Assembly (NCBI RefSeq): GCF_006716425.1
Contig: NZ_VFOZ01000001.1
Coordinates: 6,076,001-6,140,000, forward strand
From: Actinoallomurus bryophytorum
GTDB lineage: Bacteria; Actinomycetota; Actinomycetes; Streptosporangiales; Streptosporangiaceae
Length of the DNA stretch: 64,000 bases
Direction of reading: 5' to 3'
Shown: piece by piece, positions 61,257 to 64,000 of the stretch
Numbering within the stretch: position 1 is the first letter of the stretch
Layout: every line of letters starts with the position of its first letter
The notes under the pieces: generated by a model
What the model was told of the DNA's origin: nothing
Database searches by the model: none
What the model saw: only the letters and a program-made list of their open reading frames with translations
Program-made: the position numbers and the translations under genes

Positions 61257-62242
61257 GCGAGCACGACCCTCCGGTCGACCACCGCGTACAGCAGATCCGC
61301 GGCGGTGTTGGCGACCACGATGGCGGCACCGGCCACCAGCGTGAGCCCGGCGACGACCGGGAGGTCGACGTTGTTGGACGACTGCACGATCAGCTGGCCC
61401 AGTCCGGGCAGCCCGAACAGCGTCTCGGTGAGCATCGCGCCGACCAGGATGTAGCCGAAGTCGTACGCGGTGATCGTGATGACCGGTGTGAGGGTGCCGC
61501 GCAGCGCGTGCTTGCCGACGACCCGCCGCTCCCGCAGGCCGTACGCCCGGAGAGTACGGATGTGGTCCTCCGACAGCGTCTCGAGCATCCCGCTGCGCGT
61601 CAGCCGCGCGTAGATCGCCGCCTGCGCGATGGCCAGGGTGAACCAGGGCAGCAGGAGGTTCTTTGCCCAGGCGGCGGGATCCTCGGTGAACGGCACGTAC
61701 ACCGGGAAGTCCAGCCAGTGCAGGTACCCGCAGAAGAGCATCAGCAGCAGCATCCCGCTCACGAAGATCGGAGAACCGTAGGCGAGCATCGAGGCGGCCG
61801 TCACCGCGCGGTCGGTGAACCGGCCGGCCCGCAGCGCGGCCAGCACCCCGGCCGAGACGCCGATCAGCAGCCACAGCACCATCGCGCCGGCCGTCAACGA
61901 CAGCGAGACCGGCAGGCGCTGCCCGATCAGGGACAGCACGGGCTGGTCGTTCTGGAACGAGAAGCCCAGGCAGGGCGCCGCGCAGTGGGAGACGTCCGGG
62001 CCGGAGCTGTAGTCGCGGCCGGCCACGATCCCCTCCAGGAAGTGCCAGAACTGCACGTACTCCGGCTGGTCGAGGCCGAGCTTGTGGTCGATCGCGGCGA
62101 GCTGGCCTCCGCCGCAGCCCTTCCCGCAGACCAGGACGGCCGGGTCCGAGGGCAGCGCGTAGAAGGTGACGTACACGAACGCCGCCATCACGAACAGCAG
62201 GACGATCGTGCTGGCCAGCCGCCGCAGCAGATAGCGCGTCAT
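61253..62242 (-). CDS. Peptide-type ABC permease (DppB-like)
   Basis: A 329-residue permease with six transmembrane helices, ATG 62242 overlapping the stop of the second permease. The N-terminal part MTRYLLRRLASTIVLLF is the OppB signature, and the EAA loop reads HIRTLRAYGLRERRVVGKHA. A long loop with three or four Cys (VLVCGKGCGGGQ, HCAAPCLG) lies on the outer side and is unusual. Confidence 0.92.
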   Translation of the reverse strand: MTRYLLRRLASTIVLLFVMAAFVYVTFYALPSDPAVLVCGKGCGGGQLAAIDHKLGLDQPEYVQFWHFLEGIVAGRDYSSGPDVSHCAAPCLGFSFQNDQPVLSLIGQRLPVSLSLTAGAMVLWLLIGVSAGVLAALRAGRFTDRAVTAASMLAYGSPIFVSGMLLLMLFCGYLHWLDFPVYVPFTEDPAAWAKNLLLPWFTLAIAQAAIYARLTRSGMLETLSEDHIRTLRAYGLRERRVVGKHALRGTLTPVITITAYDFGYILVGAMLTETLFGLPGLGQLIVQSSNNVDLPVVAGLTLVAGAAIVVANTAADLLYAVVDRRVVLA

Positions 62243-63195
62243 TTCCGGCCTCCCCGCAGGGACGGCGCCTTGGGGTCCAGCGCGGTACGCAGGCCGTCCG
62301 CGAGCACCGTGAAGGCGAGTACGTTGACGAGCAGCAGCAGGCCGGGCACCAGGACGTACGTCGGATCGGCCTGGAACCAGGTGGTGGCGCTGGAGAGCAT
62401 CTGCCCCCACGAGGACGCGGGCGGCCGTACCCCCACGCCGAGGAAGGACAGGCCCGCCTCGGACAGCATGTTCGAGGGCAGCAGCAACGCGGCGTACGTC
62501 ACGAGTGGCGCCGAGACGCCGGGCAGGATCTCGCGCAGGGCGATGCGGGTCCGTGACGCGCCGGACAGGCGCGCCGCCGCTACGTAGTCCCGCGTCTTCA
62601 GTGACAGCACCTGCCCGCGTACGAGCCGCGCCGTGCTGCCCCAGCCGAACAGGCCGATGACGAGCATCAGGAGCACCGGGCGGGGGAACGTGCCGGGGAC
62701 GATCGCCAGCAGCGCGATGGCGAAGATGAGCTGCGGGAAGGAGATCGCCAGGTCGATCAGCCGGCCGAGCACGGAGTCGGCGACCTTGCCGCCCAGCCCG
62801 GCCGCCAGCCCGATCCCGATGCCCAGCAGGATCTGCACGATCAGGGAGCCGAAGGCGACCAGGAACGAGATCCGCGCTCCGCCCAGCGCGCGGGCGAACA
62901 GGTCGCGGCCGGTCGTCGGCTCCACGCCGAGCCAGTGTGCCCCGCCCGCGCCGCCGAACGAGCCGCGCGGCACCCCGCCGCGCGCCGAGTCCAGCAGCCC
63001 GGGGTGGAACGTCGTGGCGTCCTGGCCCTCGAGATGGATGAGCAGGGGAGCGGCGATCGCGGCGACGAGCATGAGGACGGCCACGACGAGACCGGCCATG
63101 GCCATCCGGTCGGCGCGCAGCCGCCGCCGTACCTGACGGCCGCGGGCCGGCGCCTCCGTGGAGACGCCGGCCTCGGTAACCAGTTCAGCGCTCAC
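62239..63195 (-). CDS. Peptide-type ABC permease (DppC-like)
   Basis: A 318-residue permease with an N-terminal OppC-type cytosolic stretch and helix (RRRLRADRMAMAGLVVAVLM) and about six helices in all. EAA loop: KTRDYVAAARLSGASRTRIALRE. It starts at GTG 63195, overlapping the stop of the 35-codon ORF, and its own stop overlaps the DppB-like start. Gene order is binding protein, DppC, DppB, fused ATPase. Confidence 0.92.
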   Translation of the reverse strand: MSAELVTEAGVSTEAPARGRQVRRRLRADRMAMAGLVVAVLMLVAAIAAPLLIHLEGQDATTFHPGLLDSARGGVPRGSFGGAGGAHWLGVEPTTGRDLFARALGGARISFLVAFGSLIVQILLGIGIGLAAGLGGKVADSVLGRLIDLAISFPQLIFAIALLAIVPGTFPRPVLLMLVIGLFGWGSTARLVRGQVLSLKTRDYVAAARLSGASRTRIALREILPGVSAPLVTYAALLLPSNMLSEAGLSFLGVGVRPPASSWGQMLSSATTWFQADPTYVLVPGLLLLVNVLAFTVLADGLRTALDPKAPSLRGGRK

Positions 63196-63299
63196 TGGTC
63201 CCTCGCCCTCCTCGCTCGCTCCGCGGGCGGCCTGGGGGGCCGCTTCGCGGGGAGGGGGCCGCCCACTCCGCTCGTTGCGTCGGGCTCACTCGCGGTCAT
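63192..63299 (-). CDS. 35-codon micro-ORF or palindromic insert between binding protein and permease
   Basis: ATG 63299 lies 2 bases after the binding-protein stop, and TGA 63192-63194 overlaps the permease GTG. The peptide is Pro/Arg/Ala-rich (GGPLPAKRPPRPPAERARRA) and not domain-like. The DNA can fold: GGGCGGCC (63225-63232) with GGCCGCCC (63257-63264), or the tighter GCGGCC-TGGGG-GGCCGC (63227-63243). This looks like an intergenic palindromic element that happens to be open, but coupling of translation is also possible. Confidence 0.4.
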   Translation of the reverse strand: MTASEPDATSGVGGPLPAKRPPRPPAERARRARDQ

Positions 63300-63301
63300 T
63301 C

Positions 63302-64000
63302 TTACTTGACCGAGACCATCGCCGGGTCGTACGAGCCACGCCACTCGTCCAGGTAGGCGTTCTTGACGTTCTTGCCGGTCAGCCGGATGTAGATCGGGTG
63401 GATCAGCGGAACGGTGAGTGCCTGTCTGCCGATCGTGGCGTCCAGGGCGCCCCAGCGTGGGCGGGCCTGTACGGGATCGGTGATCGTGTTGATGGCGTCG
63501 AACTCGGTGTTGACCTTCGAGTCGTTCAGCTGGGAGGCGTTGAAGTTGCCGCCGTCCTTGAGGATCTGCCGCCCGTCGAAGATCGGAGCCAGGAAGGGGC
63601 CGCCGGTCGGCCAGTCCGCACCCCACGTGGCGAGGAACATGCCCGGCTCGGTGGAGGGCTTCTGGACCGTGTCGCCGTAGCCGGCGTCGTCGTACGGCTT
63701 GAGTTTCACCGTGATGCCGGCCTGCTTGAGCGAGGACTGGATGGCGGTGGCGACGGCCGGGCCGTCGTGGTTGTAGTCGGCGTTGCGGTGGGCGAGCGTG
63801 ATGGTGAGCCCGTTCGGGTGCCCGGCCTGCGCGAGGAGTTCCTTGGCCTTGGCGGCGTTGCCGTTCGGGCCGGCCGGGAAGTAGTCGTACGGCTGGTAGC
63901 CGAACGCGGCCTGGTCGGGCAGGAAGGTCGTCGCGGCCTTGGCGAGGGAGCTGCCGCCGACCGCGTTGACGACCGACTGGCGGCCGATCGCGTAGGAGAT
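63302..64000 (-). CDS. Peptide/substrate-binding protein of ABC importer (SBP_bac_5), N-terminal part beyond window
   Basis: The reading frame is open from the window's end to TAA at 63302-63304, about 233 codons; the start lies outside. The visible part is the C-terminal two thirds of an extracytoplasmic solute-binding protein of family 5: AFGYQPYDYFPAGP, AKELLAQAGHPNGLTITLAH, SSLKQAGITVKLKP, TWGADWPTGGPFL. It binds the substrate and hands it to the two permeases encoded after it. No lipobox can be seen because the start is missing. Confidence 0.9.
   Translation of the reverse strand: MSYAIGRQSVVNAVGGSSLAKAATTFLPDQAAFGYQPYDYFPAGPNGNAAKAKELLAQAGHPNGLTITLAHRNADYNHDGPAVATAIQSSLKQAGITVKLKPYDDAGYGDTVQKPSTEPGMFLATWGADWPTGGPFLAPIFDGRQILKDGGNFNASQLNDSKVNTEFDAINTITDPVQARPRWGALDATIGRQALTVPLIHPIYIRLTGKNVKNAYLDEWRGSYDPAMVSVK

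Overview
The window comes from a high-G+C, GTG-start-rich actinomycete. Support for this includes a mycothiol-type DinB/MDMPI enzyme (55999-56691), an XRE-DUF5753/DUF397 pair (2052-3004, typical of Streptomyces, Streptosporangiales and Thermomonosporaceae), many one-component regulators and many secreted hydrolases. I would place it in or near Thermomonosporaceae/Streptosporangiales, but the sequence alone does not fix the genus. It reads as ordinary chromosome with a patchwork of small regulator-plus-enzyme modules, not a phage or plasmid. No tRNA, rRNA, CRISPR array, transposase or integrase was seen.

Layout. 1-4.4 kb: truncated class C serine hydrolase, pentapeptide-repeat protein, XRE regulator with a tiny tandem-DUF397 partner, aldehyde dehydrogenase. 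4.6-8.7 kb: sbcD-sbcC. 8.7-10.6 kb: cupin divergent from a MocR regulator with a palindromic operator. 10.6-15.1 kb: two secreted serine hydrolases and a NarL-type two-component pair. 15.1-19.5 kb: the least explained stretch. It holds two large surface proteins with Asp/Gly/Ser-rich tracts and unknown folded parts, and a duplicated two-hairpin element. 19.5-23.1 kb: padR, a 31-codon micro-ORF and a MacB/FtsX-like ABC exporter, all joined by ATGA overlaps. 23.1-31.9 kb: TetR/NmrA/hydrolase, MFS/LacI, Uma2 nuclease, two aldo-keto reductases and a TetR, several with clear palindromic operators. A 143-bp near-identical fragment of the 8.7-kb cupin gene lies at 25.7 kb.

32-37 kb: ECF sigma factor with a coupled membrane protein, a GT-C-type membrane protein and an OmpR two-component pair. 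37.2-41.6 kb: SBP56-type (methanethiol oxidase-like) gene with a membrane partner, an orphan ThDP E1-alpha, and a scar where a TetR gene and a glycosidase-like gene have both lost their 5' ends. 41.7-48.1 kb: small unknowns, an orphan GroES-like protein, glucodextranase and a trypsin-like protease. 48.3-55.9 kb: SDR and flavin monooxygenases around a GntR-TetR fusion regulator, a D,D-carboxypeptidase, DoxX and HxlR. 56-59 kb: MDMPI enzyme, lipoprotein, and a MarR regulator divergent from a homogentisate dioxygenase-family gene. 59.6-64 kb: a peptide-type ABC importer (fused double ATPase, two permeases, binding protein running off the window end).

The main themes are paired regulators and enzymes sharing palindromic intergenic operators, translationally coupled ATGA/GTGA junctions, and strong hairpin terminators between convergent genes. 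The best candidates for something undescribed are the two low-complexity surface proteins with their repeated hairpin leader, the SBP56-membrane protein pair, and the coupled micro-ORFs at 20022-20117 and 63192-63299.
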